Assembly (NCBI GenBank): GCA_023653785.1
Contig: JAMKCH010012478.1
Location: 1-64,000 of the forward strand
Direction: 5' to 3'
Length of the DNA stretch: 64,000 nt
DNA from: Ophioderma brevispina
Lineage: Eukaryota; Echinodermata; Ophiuroidea; Amphilepidida; Ophiodermatidae
Positions 36,869 through 48,030 of this stretch are shown here, one piece after another (position 1 is the first letter of the stretch; every line of letters begins with the position of its first letter). A program made the position numbers and the translations under genes. The notes beneath the pieces were generated by a model. It searched no databases. It worked only from the letters and a program-made list of their open reading frames with translations, and was not told the DNA's origin.

Positions 36869-37093
36869 ATGAAACCAAGCGATAAAATGATTTTAAGTGG
36901 AAGGAACGAGGCCCGGAGTTCGAGTTCTTCCACGCAAAAAAATAATGTTGTTTCCATAGTTTCAATTCGTCATAACAGAGATTTAGTACCGGTCACAGAA
37001 TCACACTTTCATCTTCAATTCTTAAAAGCCTTTAAATTTAAGGGTAATCTAACCCAATTTTGCGAGCTATATGGTTTTAAATACAAAAAATGA
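36869..37093 (+). CDS. Small unrecognised ORF downstream of the promoter-like site
   Basis: The 74-codon frame starts MKPSDKMILSGRNEARSSSS, is basic in its first half, and ends LTQFCELYGFKYKK. An earlier ATG at 36836 opens only a 16-codon frame. I recognise no domain, signal peptide or membrane segment. It is included because it is the first substantial frame, about 95 bp downstream of a well-formed CCAAT/TATA arrangement, inside a CNG intron and on the same strand. It could be a tiny intronic gene, a retrocopy, or chance. Confidence 0.2.
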   Translation: MKPSDKMILSGRNEARSSSSSTQKNNVVSIVSIRHNRDLVPVTESHFHLQFLKAFKFKGNLTQFCELYGFKYKK

Positions 37094-37099
37094 AAGACT

Positions 37100-37590
37100 G
37101 CCACCACCCAGTGACAAAAATCGAACAACCCCGTTGAACGCTAGGAAACATACGCAACAGACGCCGCAAAGGTTACAGTCACGGCGCGAATGTATGTAGC
37201 AAAACGCAGTATGACACAAGTGCTACAACCTCCAAATAACGTAAGCAGCGCGCACTACCTGGGTTCAATTGTCGAATTGAACCAGGCATCAAGCCAATGA
37301 AATTGTTTACATTTTTCATAGAACAAACTAGATATCCAGTAGGGGGGGACCCAATAGTTGTCCGAAAGTTCATATGATGTTTTCTCACCACGTGTCATGT
37401 GGAAGCATATCGCTAAAACATTTTGATTAGCAAACGTTCTGACATTCACATTACTCACACAAGAAAAGTAATACTATAATATAACACAAAGTAAGAAAGT
37501 ATTCTGATCAAGCAGTCCGAAACATGGGGGACCAAGTCTTTGAAACAAGTTGGAAAAGAACCTCTTAAAAATTCTAAATATGTCCCTCAT
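37100..37590. other. Unassigned stretch
   Basis: No gene or repeat recognised. Confidence 0.3.
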
Positions 37591-37599
37591 TTTCGAAAA

Positions 37600-37910
37600 C
37601 AATTCAAACGTCTTACTCTCATTCCAAATTGACTGATCACTTTTTGGCACTATCCTTAAATATATATTATTGGCATTTTCTTAATTTGATTTTTTGCAGC
37701 CATGACATTGTCCTGTTTTCTTGTGTGATTTGGTTTGCTGTCTGTATGCTAGTCAGTGTATTGGCATATTTTTTGCGTTTTTGTTTTGTTTTAAGGGTTG
37801 TACTTGTGGTTTATCTGGCCTTCAGTCAACTCTCCATACGTTGTTCTGTTTTATGTATTGTTGGATGATTTTATGGAATAAAGTGAAGTTGAAGGTTTTT
37901 AGTTAAATCG
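37600..37910 (+). repeat. Possible LINE 3' end
   Basis: T/G-rich sequence with no stable frame ends in ttttatggaataaagtgaag, a polyadenylation-like signal followed by gttgaag-type repeats. This layout is common at 3' ends of non-LTR elements. No RT sequence is attached. Confidence 0.3.
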
Positions 37911-39439
37911 GTCCCATCAGTTTAGATAGAAGCGACAACGATACTAAATTGGTCCCTGCAGTTGTGTGTTGGGAGACGTTCGTTTTCGTTCATAAATCAA
38001 AAAGGAAACATTTCCTGGGGCCTTGAATTTCTCTGGGGTAATGGAGAAATGGAACTTTCTTTTGATACCAAAATATCAGTTTTAATCGAGTAACGGGAGG
38101 GGTTTTTGTCAAGCGGGAAACCATATTAATTAACTTACTTTAATAGGCAACTGACTTAATATAGGTCACACTGTTGTTGTTTCGCACGCACTGTTATTGT
38201 ATCATTTTGTTTGGAAGCTTTTTAAGTAAGAAATAGTCAACTTGGCTGAAAGCATCTTAACAGCATGCAAGAATTACAGCTCCCTAGAATAACGTGGGAT
38301 ATACTCTTTTTCAGCACTGATAATTGCGATGATAAGGTAACTAGCTAACTATACCGGTTCATGGTTATTTTAACCACGACAAACAAAAATAAAGTATGAA
38401 GTCCCGAAGTATTTCACCTGGCGGTTAAGGTTGCTGTACTTTGCAACAAATAACAACTTTTGTTTGTTACTCAGTGTATCCTTACGCTGTATTTGGCATC
38501 AGGAACTCAATACGCATCCAGTATATTATCCATATCACAATTAAATAGTGATCGCATGTGAACTTTATTTTCCCCTTCATTCAATTGAAAATATTAAAGC
38601 TCGCTTTTACGATAGTTTCGGCCGGTGTGTCAAATTTCACAAACCTAAAACCATTTTGATAATAGTTTCTTTTAAACACTGCTAGATAAAATGCTGCGTG
38701 CATAAAACGAGCCAGCGCGCCAAGAAAATGTCGTCTGCTAAATCTCCTCATGCATAAAACGAGCGTAGACAATTGGCGCGGTATTTTACAACAATTATCG
38801 GAATTAAAACGGCAAAATACATTAACTGATTATACGATACCCCATTAAATTGCTATGGCCCCCTGGTTCGCGTGCCCGGATACGTGTAGACATTTTAACC
38901 ATTTGAAGCAAATTGAAAATTGATACAGTTTTTAAATCTATTGTTACACACGCAATAATAAGAGAAAACAAGTTATACGGTTTCGCTTAATCCTTCATAA
39001 GCCTTGGCCGATATTAAAAAAGTTTCTCAATGCAGATGCATTATGAAAAGTAAAATGAATAAGCTTACAATTGTCTTGAAATTACAGCTATCAAAATCAA
39101 TTTAAAGATAAAGGGTTTATAGGTTGCGCTTAAGAGGTTTTTCTTATTTATTTGTATGATGTTAATATGCTCAAATGCATTGTTCTTTTATCAAATTGAC
39201 TTAAGCGAGGTACTTCGTCACGCAAATAAAATAGACCATGAATCGGAACGAAGCTCTTTTTTTAATATTTGATTCAGAAGGAAAAAGAGATTTGACATTA
39301 ATTACCAAGTGTGATTTATAAAGGAAGACAAAAACAAAAGTAGAAAACATCTAAACAAAAGAAACAAGCAAAAAGAATTTGTGTCATACCAAACTCTCAA
39401 TAAAACATCGACAACCAAACAACAATCTGTACACTGTGA
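37911..39439. other. Intronic, no gene seen
   Basis: AT-rich. No repeat family or coding region recognised. catgcataaaacgagc is present twice in inverse context near 38695-38765. Confidence 0.3.
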
Positions 39440-39449
39440 AATCTGTTAT

Positions 39450-39735
39450 TATTTTATTCTTCCCCTCTCTGTCTTTGTTTCTTTTTTTTTCTTTCCCTTC
39501 TCTTTCCCATCTTTTTCCCTTCTTTCTTTCTCTCTTTCTTAATCTCATACATTAACCCGAAGAATAACTTGTTGAGGTCTTTCGTTTCTGTTCTTTCTTT
39601 TCCTTTCTCCCTTTCCATTTTCTCTTTTGTCTTTCTTTCTCTTTCTCGTTTTCTTTCATTTTCTGTATTGTTCTCGTTTTCTTTACCTTTTTCACTTTTT
39701 TTCTTTCTCTGTCTTTCTTTATTCCAAGTTAATAC
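39450..39735 (+). repeat. Polypyrimidine tract
   Basis: About 285 bp are almost entirely T and C on the + strand (ctttctttctctctttctt and similar), interrupted once around 39550-39575. Apparent protein frames here are low complexity. Confidence 0.85.
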
Positions 39736-40715
39736 ACAGTTTAGTTTGATTAATACTTTGAACTTTCAGGGGATTATAGTCACACAACAATGTATGTGAT
39801 TGTTGTTTTGTTTTTTTTGGTAAAAATTTCGACATTTATTTTCATGTGCATATTCAGATTCCGCATGAAATGCATTTAAATGAGTACCAACTACCAACAA
39901 GCCTAGTCTTTGTTGTTGTTTTTTAGACAGCTCCCCAAATGACCTGCAAAGCCATCTCAAAAGTCCTTTGTGTTTATTACTTATACCGAATTGTCCAGGT
40001 GGAAAGGGTTAAGATGACAAGTTGATTTTACCGTGATGGTGTTTCTTGTTTTTGTTTAAGTTGCATTAACGGTAATGCACTGGCTACTAGACAAAAGTTC
40101 TAAGAAAAGCACTTCGTCGACAAGATGTCTTAACATATTCAAGTTCTTCAACAACATCAACAGATTAAATGATTAACTTACGCACATTAAGTTTCCATAA
40201 TAAGCCACATCATTTTTACTTAAACATATTTCAAAAACACAATTAGGTACACTAATTATCTTAAAACTCGTTCATAGTTCATCCAACCAAATTCAGAGTA
40301 ATTGGAGTTGATTTAAAAGGTTTGCATCGTGCACGTGCTAAAAAGAATTATGCTAATCTAAGGAAATAACTCGCCACTTATCTTAACAATTTTAATTTGA
40401 GTTCCATTCACTAAGGCATCATGCATTATTTTTTGAGTGTTTCTTTCTTTTTTTCATGATGTCAGCTGTTGGTAAGACAATTAGTCATTTAGCTAAAACC
40501 AACATTTCATTCATGATCGAAACCCATGACTGGTTATAGGTGGATTTCAAATCATAAGATTACACATTGTTTGTGGGTAACTTTCCCTGCAGCTAGACAT
40601 CTGACAACTAACCTCGATAAGTTTGTAAGTTAACCTATCCATAAGCACGTATCAGTAAGAAACTAAGACAGAACACGCCAAAGACTCCATACGAAGAAAA
40701 TTGTTATTTAATATA
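39736..40715. other. Intronic, no gene seen
   Basis: AT-rich with no recognisable features. Confidence 0.3.
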
Positions 40716-40717
40716 TA

Positions 40718-41717
40718 CACTGTTAAAAATAAACCTGTAAAAAAACAGGCATTTGACTGGCAGCTGGGACTCACTACATGCAGAACGTAAAATAACTGGA
40801 GCCGTAAAAATACGAAAACATTGCAGGGAACGTAAAATAACGGTGTGAAATCTCAGCTTCAACGTTATTGTTGGTTTTTGACTTGTTTAAACAATATTAA
40901 GAATTAAAACGTTATTACAATCCTCTGACCAAATTTTCACGTTGTAGCTATGGCATCATACAAACGTTGTATTTACGTTACCACGTGGTTGTAAAAAGTT
41001 ATATTTCAGGCAAACAATTTTGAGAAAAAAGGCAATAAACAAAGGGAAAACGTGAAGAAATAAAGATTTAAACCAGTTTATACACTTTGTTTTATATGGT
41101 AATGTACACATTCTAATTCTAATGTCACTAATTACTTAATCATCATATGAATAAACTTAATACATGTACCTTACATAGATTCGAACCAGGGCCTTAAGAT
41201 TACAAGTCCTAAATCTTATCCACTACACTACATGACTTTACTGATAGCAGATGCTAAAATTAAATATTTATATGTGTGTACTACTTTTTTTTCAATTTAA
41301 ACTAAATATAATACAAAAAGGAGTAAAAGAGTTTTAAACTATTTTTTTAAAAATGATAGGGAAAGTAAGATTTTGCATTTTTTAATGACTTCACTTACGA
41401 CTTTATTCATGTTATTTAACGCATTTGATAGGTAAAACGATTTTCATAGCTCGTATTCTTACATTAAAAACAAGTAAGTTACAAAAGAACGTAATATTAC
41501 GGAAAATATAATAACGGTCAGCGCATAAATACTACTTTTTTTCAAAATGTGTAGTGTTATTTTTTAGCCACTGTTTATTTACATTTTCTGCTTCCAAATT
41601 GTAATTTTATGTTAGGTATAGGTAATAAAGCGTGAAGATTATTGAATAATTGGGGTTTAACCGTAAATTTTTAAAGGTAAAGTTCTGGTAAAATTAAAGA
41701 AACATTGTTTAACAGTG
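40718..41717. mobile_element. Non-autonomous element with cactgttaaa ends
   Basis: Left cactgttaaa and right tttaacagtg are perfect 10-bp inverted repeats, each flanked by TA, the expected TA target duplication. The roughly 1-kb interior has no transposase frame. It contains repeated aacgtaaaataac phrases near the left end and a tRNA-like segment on the minus strand at about 41165-41240. The end sequence is shared with the MITE at 46516. Confidence 0.6.
41165..41240 (-). other. tRNA-Thr-like relic inside the cactgttaaa element
   Basis: On the minus strand tgtagtgtagtggataagat (box A-like), a loop cttgtaa with a five-base stem, and ccctggttcgaatct (box B) appear in order. The acceptor stem does not close, so I treat it as a tRNA-derived remnant. 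Confidence 0.45.
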
Positions 41718-41719
41718 TA

Positions 41720-42930
41720 AGCACTGAATTTTTGTTAGGTTAGCTTTTCATATACAGGCGTAAACTCAATAAGCGGTGAAATAATGTCGTTCGACATCCG
41801 TAACCATTTCCCAAAAGAGCTAGAATTGGAAAACCATAAAGCTGAAAAATGTTTTCTGTATTGAAATTGCATATTTATAGAAAACAATACCCACAAGTAA
41901 AAAAGTGCAACATTGAACTCTAGAGCGCATTATTTATGCTGATTGTTATAGAGGAGGAGCAGAATATCATGGGTCCTTATTTAGGGAGTTCGTTCATTCC
42001 CGACTACATCTAAGGTTTGACATCTTTAGTAGTTAGTAATGGACCCTCTACATCAAGGCAAGGTAGTTAGTGTGTCAATTGTGGTGTCACTTGTTCAATA
42101 GGCCAAGTTAAGGGTTTGCAACAGGTGGTCAAACTTTTAAATTACTCCAATCATGTGAACTGTATGTCATATTGTCCGCTAGTCACAAGGATTCCACAAA
42201 GGCATAGTTTGGTCCAACTATGACTACATTGGTTTTAAAGTTTATTAGTAAAAATGGTCTTAAAAGTGCAAAAAAGTTCAAACTCAATTTGTACAGGGTT
42301 CAACAATTAAGTTCACTCTGATTAGATTTTTAATCTTCAAATTATTGCCTGTCGTGAAATGAAAGCTCCCAAAGTATAGTTTGAATTAATGTTAATGTTT
42401 ATCTTACCGAGATAAAGTCAAAGAAGTCAATGCCAATTGGATTATGTTGCCCCTGACCTATTTCGTCACATAGCCCATGATAACTAAGCAGTGCAGATGC
42501 TACAAACTATTCCTTATTTTGACACATTACACTAGATGGAACAATTGTTTTCATTTTTTGCTGTTTGCCAAATTGGAGCAACTTCTGATTTTGACCCCTG
42601 TACAATGGAAATTGACCGTTTTTTTTTGCACTTTTATAGCCTTTTTAACCCAATACCTCTAGAACCAATGGGCATGATGTCCAAACTATACATTTTTGTT
42701 AATCCTTATAAAGAAAGACGGACAATGGCATACTTTCCAACACGATTGGAGTAAATTAACAGTTTTGAACCCCTGTGTAAGAACTTAATTGACCCTATTG
42801 AAAAAGTGACGCCACATTTGAAACCACTAACGATCTTACCTTGAATGTAGAGGGCACCATACGACAAGGTTGTCAAAGCGAGGATGTAGTGGGACATGAA
42901 CGATGATTTTGACCCCATCCTTGCTCCCGC
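41720..42930. other. Intronic, no gene seen
   Basis: Several short frames have no recognisable product. Diverged repeats of the pattern ttgaccc..attg appear between 42150 and 42900. Confidence 0.3.
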
Positions 42931-42944
42931 TCTATTATTGTCCG

Positions 42945-43130
42945 TTGTTGTTTTCTCTTTTTTTTTTTCTTTTTTTGCTGTTATTTTTTGTTTTGTTAGG
43001 TTTTTTTTGGTTAGTTTTTATTTTTGTTTTGTTTTATTTTTGCTTTGTTATTTTTTTTTTTGGGTTTTGTTACTTTTTGTTTGTTTGTTGAGTTTTTGTT
43101 TGTTTGTTTTTGTTTGTTTGTTTTTTAATT
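42945..43130 (+). repeat. T/G-rich low-complexity tract upstream of a CNG exon
   Basis: Nearly pure T with G (ttttgtttgtttgttttt and similar) over about 185 bp, ending 185 bp before the exon at 43315. Confidence 0.85.
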
Positions 43131-43314
43131 CTAATTGCCTTCTATAAAAACACAAAGTTCTTGTGTGTATAAAAAGACAAAATAGTGAGTTTGGATTTCT
43201 CTTGAATATACGGACCGGTCACAAGTATTCCGTGCAAAGATTTCCCCTCTGTGTATCTATTTTCTTCTTTTGAAACGTTTTTAATAAGAAATATTCTCTT
43301 CTCTGACCATACAG

Positions 43315-43494
43315 GTAGTGATAGAAGATCCGGTATCGGGACAAAGAATCACAGTCGCCACCTTGTCGGAAGGAAGTTACTTTGGCGAGATCAGTTTACT
43401 CAAATTGGAAGGCGGTCAGAATCGGCGAAACGCCGACGTCGTCTCCGTGGGTTATTCAGAACTACTTTGTCTCTCGCGGAAGGATTTAATGCAG
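43315..43494 (+). CDS. CNGA: CNG channel exon: CNBD with phosphate-binding cassette
   Basis: The exon is exactly 60 codons, phase 0 at both ends, with acceptor accatacag and donor gtaatg. It starts VVIEDPVSGQRITVATLSEG, passes SYFGEISLLKLEGG, then QNRRNADVVSVGYSELLCLS and ends RKDLMQ. GSYFGEISLL followed by NRR.A is the phosphate-binding cassette that contacts the cyclic phosphate and ribose; the second Arg of NRR is the residue equivalent to Arg559 of bovine CNGA1. The next residue, Thr560 in CNGA1 and important for cGMP preference, is Asn here (codon AAC). VGYSELLCLSRKDLM matches the end of the beta-roll in CNGA subunits (IGYSDLFCLSKDDLM). Composition is clearly higher in GC than the flanking intron. 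A T/G-rich tract lies 185 bp upstream. Confidence 0.94.
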
Positions 43495-43753
43495 GTAATG
43501 ATTACATTCCAGCAATATATATATGTAACTTTTTAACTAGTTTTGGAATCCAAAATGTAATTTTTGATACAATTGTGTCCAAAATTTGAAAGATTATTTT
43601 GGTGAGCTCCCCCACTCTGTTTTCAAAGGGTCTTGTTTGCACAGTCTTTTAAATGGTACTTATTCATTTCACCGATTCGATTATGTTTTATCAGGAAAAC
43701 TGATGACGTTTTCAAATCTGGTGCAACTGCGTGATGGTGGGACGGTTGAGGCG

Positions 43754-43755
<2 letters not shown>

Positions 43756-43790
<35 letters not shown>
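43756..43790. repeat. (GT)n microsatellite
   Basis: An uninterrupted GT run is followed by a G-rich patch. Confidence 0.95.
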
Positions 43791-43796
<6 letters not shown>

Positions 43797-43799
43797 GGG

Positions 43800-45770
43800 G
43801 GGTAAAGCTCTGTTTGGTTTTAAGTTATAATAATCGGTCTCCTGGTTTTAAAAAATCAATTTAAAATGCAAATTCGTCTATTTCCTATTTTTTTCTCTTT
43901 ACAAGTGCAACTAATGTACACGCATTCGCAATCTCCCTTGCTCTATTCAAACTGAAATATTGTAAACAAAATTACAGAAATGGCATTAAGCATGTCAGCA
44001 TTTATGGGACCCGCACTAATTATAACGGGCGATGGATTACTGTTTTCATGAAAAAATACGTACCCAAACGTTATACAAATACAAAAAAATGTGGGTCGGA
44101 AAAAGTATATCGCTATAGTCATGAAACTGGCAAAATGTAGTTTGTGGGTCCCTAGGACCCCCTGTCAACCTAAGTTTTAATGCCGTATAACATGTCGACG
44201 GATTCCACTCATACACTCCGCTGCAAACTTATGTACTTTATTTGCAACATTTTACATGAAAATGAGATAATTTCAAGTTAAAAACATAATTTCTTTCATA
44301 TGCTGAATTAATAAAACTGTTATATTTCTTATTTCAAAACAGCTTACAAGATGCAGGCAATCTCTAAACTGAATTTTAAGATGTATTTATTTTTGTTTAT
44401 TTATTTTTCTTCACGATATTCAGTTTTCTCATGTCCCGTCATTTAATTGAGAGTTAAGGCGGGTGGTTTGGGAAAATTTGATAATGGAAGACCGACCGGG
44501 TCTGGCCAGAGAAATATTATGTGAGCAACTGCGGACAAGCAGTGATCACGAAAATGTGCCGCTCACTATACCAAAATATCAATTCAAGTAATTTTCGTCT
44601 AAATACTGAGGTTACACAGAATAAATACATTCTTCTAAGTACTTCTTTTAGTATAAGTATTTGGAACGTGGAACCTGGTTACCAGATGTGTACAAGGGAC
44701 ACCTTGTCAAAGGACGAGTACGAATAGCTTTATTCTTGTCTCATTTTGTACCTGCTGTGTCCTTTTTGTTCTGTTGTTGTCCCGTCCTATCTGTCAGTCA
44801 TCGCTCGTTAGTGCTTAGTTCGATGACTATCGTAATGTTACACCTACTAGCTTTTTTATTAACACCTAAAACTAAAACGAAAAAAATCTTTAAAATTGAT
44901 TTTCTTCAGAAAAACAATAAAATAAAATTCCAAAAGCTTATCTTTTCAATTTTTCCAAACATAGTATGGTTTATGCATTGCCTACTTTTGTCCGGAGGAA
45001 GGCAGACAATTGTTTACCTTCATGAAATTTGTCTAAAAAATCACTTTTAAGATTTTATTTTGTTAGATTTTAAGATGTTTTTTTTTTTGAGAATATAACA
45101 GCTTTGTAACATTACGATAACTTCGTTGGAAACATTGATTCAATGGCCCCCGTGACAATTAAATGCAATGTTCAACGAATAAGCGCACCTCAAACCTCAC
45201 CTCGTGCAGCAGCCCTCCGTGTGTTTGTTTGCAACTCCCATTTTTTTCATTTTCTATTGCTTTACTACCCCTTCATATTGTTGAATCGTATGCGCCCCGT
45301 ATTTTTTCACAAAAGTGAGAGCATTACTGAAATCTGATTTCGACATCCTTGGAACAAGTACCAACACCGATAAATGGGTTTATACCCAGCGATCACTGCA
45401 TGGAACTAACACCAATATAAATTTCGCTAAATTGATACTTAACAGTTTAAGCTACCTGCTATATCGAAGCCAGGATAAAGTAGACAAATTTTATTTTTGA
45501 GATTTGTCCAGTTTTGAAGTCCTGAAATAAGGCATCAATTATATATACCACATACCATATATGCTGATTTTTTTATCCTAAAAAGTAAAAACAGCAATAT
45601 TTCTCATATGTTAATTTTTGATTTTGTCATATATTGCACCATATCATAAAGTGCCATGGCGACTTTATCTGTGTTTTGACAAAACAGGTAAGAAAAAAAC
45701 AAGAAAAATGTCAAAATTACATTCGTATAGATAGCTATACTTACAAACGCATGGTATTTATTATATGAAT
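43800..45770. other. Intron between the last two recognised CNG exons
   Basis: No other coding region is recognised. The frames at 44661-45050 are low-complexity and unrelated to known proteins. Confidence 0.4.
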
Positions 45771-45779
45771 ATATTGCAG

Positions 45780-45862
45780 TCATTGGTTGAATATCCTGAC
45801 GCCAAAAAAGTTCTAGAGAAGCATGGACGAGACCGAATGGAAGCGACCAAGGAGGCGGCAAG
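45780..45862 (+). CDS. CNGA: CNG channel exon: start of C-helix
   Basis: The acceptor atattgcag at 45779 opens an exon reading SLVEYPDAKKVLEKHGRDRM and then EATKEAA. The donor is gtatgt after 27 codons plus two bases (phase 2), so the next exon must begin with the third base of a codon beginning AG. EYPDAK..LE..G is the conserved start of the C-helix in CNGA subunits. This helix closes over the bound nucleotide. The region after the Gly (RDRMEATKEAA) does not follow the ILMKDGLLD pattern of CNGA1/3. The acidic residue that contacts the guanine ring in CNGA1 (Asp604) would fall on Ala, although the alignment here is not secure. The rest of the C-terminus is not seen. Confidence 0.88.
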
Positions 45863-46017
45863 GTATGTTGAACAGGGCCTTGAGAAAAAAGATGGCGTCA
45901 GGCTGTATTCATTTTATAACATTTTCTGGGACCAATATGTGTGTCGGTATTTTTTGCCCATGAAGATGAATAATATTTAAATATAAATTATATTTATATC
46001 TATTTTGTTACACTCCA

Positions 46018-46515
46018 AAAAATTTTGAGTAAAAAAAGTCACAGCTCTTAATGTTGAGTAAAATCTTAGTCAAAGTTGAGTAAACCGTACACAAAGCTGA
46101 GTATATTTTACCCAAAAATGACTAAGATTTACTCAACTTTGACTAAGATTTTACTCAACATTAAGAGCTGTGACATTTTTACTCAACATGAGTAAAATAA
46201 TTTTTACAGTATTGATTTGAATATTTAATAATAAAATTTATGCAATTTGCATTGGTTGTTTTCTGTGTCAGCAATTGTCAGCTTTCTCCAAATGTGGGTT
46301 TCATTTTATTCCATATTTGGTGATCATGTCACTTTCTCAGTTCGGTATTGGACGTACTGCTGAGAGCTCGGGATGGTTCCAGGTGGAAATAGGGTTATTG
46401 TGCTGCAGTTAGCATATCATTTTCCCCCTCTCTAGTATAATATCGGTCCTTTTTCTTGAAATATTGGTCTGAGAAAGCGATGGTTTTCTTTTACAAATGT
46501 ATTTCTCGGTGGTTA
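46018..46515. repeat. 498-bp direct duplication, copy 1
   Basis: Nearly identical to 46787-47284 at an exact offset of 769 bp; one clear substitution is seen (tctcggtgg against tctcagtgg). Copy 1 ends at ggtta, directly followed by cactgttaaa, the start of a MITE. It begins with a foldback element, arms about 46021-46084 and 46127-46190 (core cagctcttaatgttgagta). Confidence 0.9.
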
Positions 46516-46786
46516 CACTGTTAAAAAAATTTCCGTAAATTTACGGAAATTTCTGGCAGCAGTATTTCCAGTCATTTTTAGGGTAAATTTACAGAAATGT
46601 CTGTCAATTAACGGAACTTTGACAGTAATTTTACAGAAATTTGTCTCATATTATGGAAAAAAAATGTATTTTAACAGAATTTTTCCGTAATTCAAAATTA
46701 CGGAACCAAAAAAAAAAAAAAAGTCCGGAAATATTGCTGCCAGAAATTTTTGAAATATTTCCGTAATTTTTTTTTTTTTTTTTTTT
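46516..46786. mobile_element. MITE with cactgttaaa end, right end lost
   Basis: The left end cactgttaaaaaaatttccg follows a TA. The interior is strongly self-complementary (ctggcagcagtatttcc against ggaaatattgctgccag). The right inverted repeat is missing: the sequence runs from ttccgtaa into about 20 T and then into copy 2 of the 498-bp duplication. Confidence 0.7.
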
Positions 46787-47284
46787 AAAAATTTTGAGTA
46801 AAAAAAGTCACAGCTCTTAATGTTGAGTAAAATCTTAGTCAAAGTTGAGTAAACCGTACACAAAGCTGAGTATATTTTACCCAAAAATGACTAAGATTTA
46901 CTCAACTTTGACTAAGATTTTACTCAACATTAAGAGCTGTGACATTTTTACTCAACATGAGTAAAATAATTTTTACAGTATTGATTTGAATATTTAATAA
47001 TAAAATTTATGCAATTTGCATTGGTTGTTTTCTGTGTCAGCAATTGTCAGCTTTCTCCAAATGTGGGTTTCATTTTATTCCATATTTGGTGATCATGTCA
47101 CTTTCTCAGTTCGGTATTGGACGTACTGCTGAGAGCTCGGGATGGTTCCAGGTGGAAATAGGGTTATTGTGCTGCAGTTAGCATATCATTTTCCCCCTCT
47201 CTAGTATAATATCGGTCCTTTTTCTTGAAATATTGGTCTGAGAAAGCGATGGTTTTCTTTTACAAATGTATTTCTCAGTGGTTA
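46787..47284. repeat. 498-bp direct duplication, copy 2 (empty MITE site)
   Basis: After ggtta at 47280-47284 the sequence continues tgtataaacaactg with no MITE. It thus shows the unoccupied form of the TA site that is filled in copy 1. Confidence 0.85.
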
Positions 47285-48030
47285 TGTATAAACAACTGAC
47301 GCGTGTTAACCACACGCTTGAAAACAGTGTTTAAAGGCTAAAAATACTTAAATTTGTTTTCTCTCAGCTTCTGGGACTTCGCCCCAAAGCGGCACCAAAG
47401 CATGTTGTGCACTAGGTCCAGTGTCCGGAGCATGCCGTTTTATTTACCCCTTTTCTTCAAAATCCCCGTGCCACTCCTGGTATGGGAACTACCGGTTGGA
47501 AATTCATAAAATGAAAACTGTACTTTCTAATGGGCCAAAATTTTGGGGAAAAATACCGGCTGAACTAAAAATGTCGCTAATGTCAATTTCTTGAAAGTAA
47601 AACGTAATATTTTCTCCAGAAAACAACTAGGGTCTATATATATTCGCTGGGCGGGAAAAAACTTCATATGTGCATTTGACCTTTAGGAGCAAAACCTCAC
47701 ATGTAGTAAAAACGGTAACATGACAAATCCTCATATGTAGCATTTTCAGAAGACACCAAAAACTGAATATTTTACTGTAATGCCTTGCACAAGGAAGGTT
47801 TTCCTTTCTAAATATATTTAGATAATTATTTACATCAGATTCTGAAGTAAACTGCCATATAATTTACTATCATATTTGACTTGAAATTCAAACTGGAACC
47901 CGATGTGACCAAATGCACAAATGAGGTTTTAGCACTGGGGCCCACTTTTTACATAGGCCTATGTGGTTTTGCATTTGACCTCTGGAGTTACATATGAGGT
48001 TTTTCTCGCCCAGCGACGATATTAAAATTC
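47285..48030. other. Unassigned stretch
   Basis: No gene. Short phrases of the type ctcatatgtag and aaaacctcacatgtag recur around 47690-48005, with gctgggcg/cgcccagc at the ends (47648 and 48008), suggesting an inverted-repeat element of about 360 bp. Confidence 0.35.

Larger units (their letters stand above)
11011..45862 (+). other. CNGA: CNG channel alpha-type gene, partial (gene-level span)
   Basis: Five exons in order reconstruct the cytoplasmic C-terminal part of a cyclic-nucleotide-gated cation channel: C-linker, CNBD beta-roll and start of the C-helix, about 218 residues. Members of this family form tetrameric plasma-membrane channels opened by cGMP or cAMP in photoreceptors, chemosensory cells and sperm. 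Intron sizes are 172 bp, about 20.2 kb, 11.6 kb and 2.3 kb. All five donors begin GT and all five acceptors end AG. The S1-S6 and pore exons are not visible and should lie upstream of the window or be too short for me to find. The 3' end is open. Residues such as [13 protein letters not shown] and SYFGEISLL place it nearer alpha (CNGA) than beta subunits. This is an assignment by recognition, not a database search. Confidence 0.88.

Noticed and set aside
39569..39799. Ser/Phe/Leu-rich frame
   Set aside because: It is the translation of the polypyrimidine tract.
42896..43147. Membrane protein frame rich in Phe
   Set aside because: It is the translation of a T/G-rich low-complexity tract.
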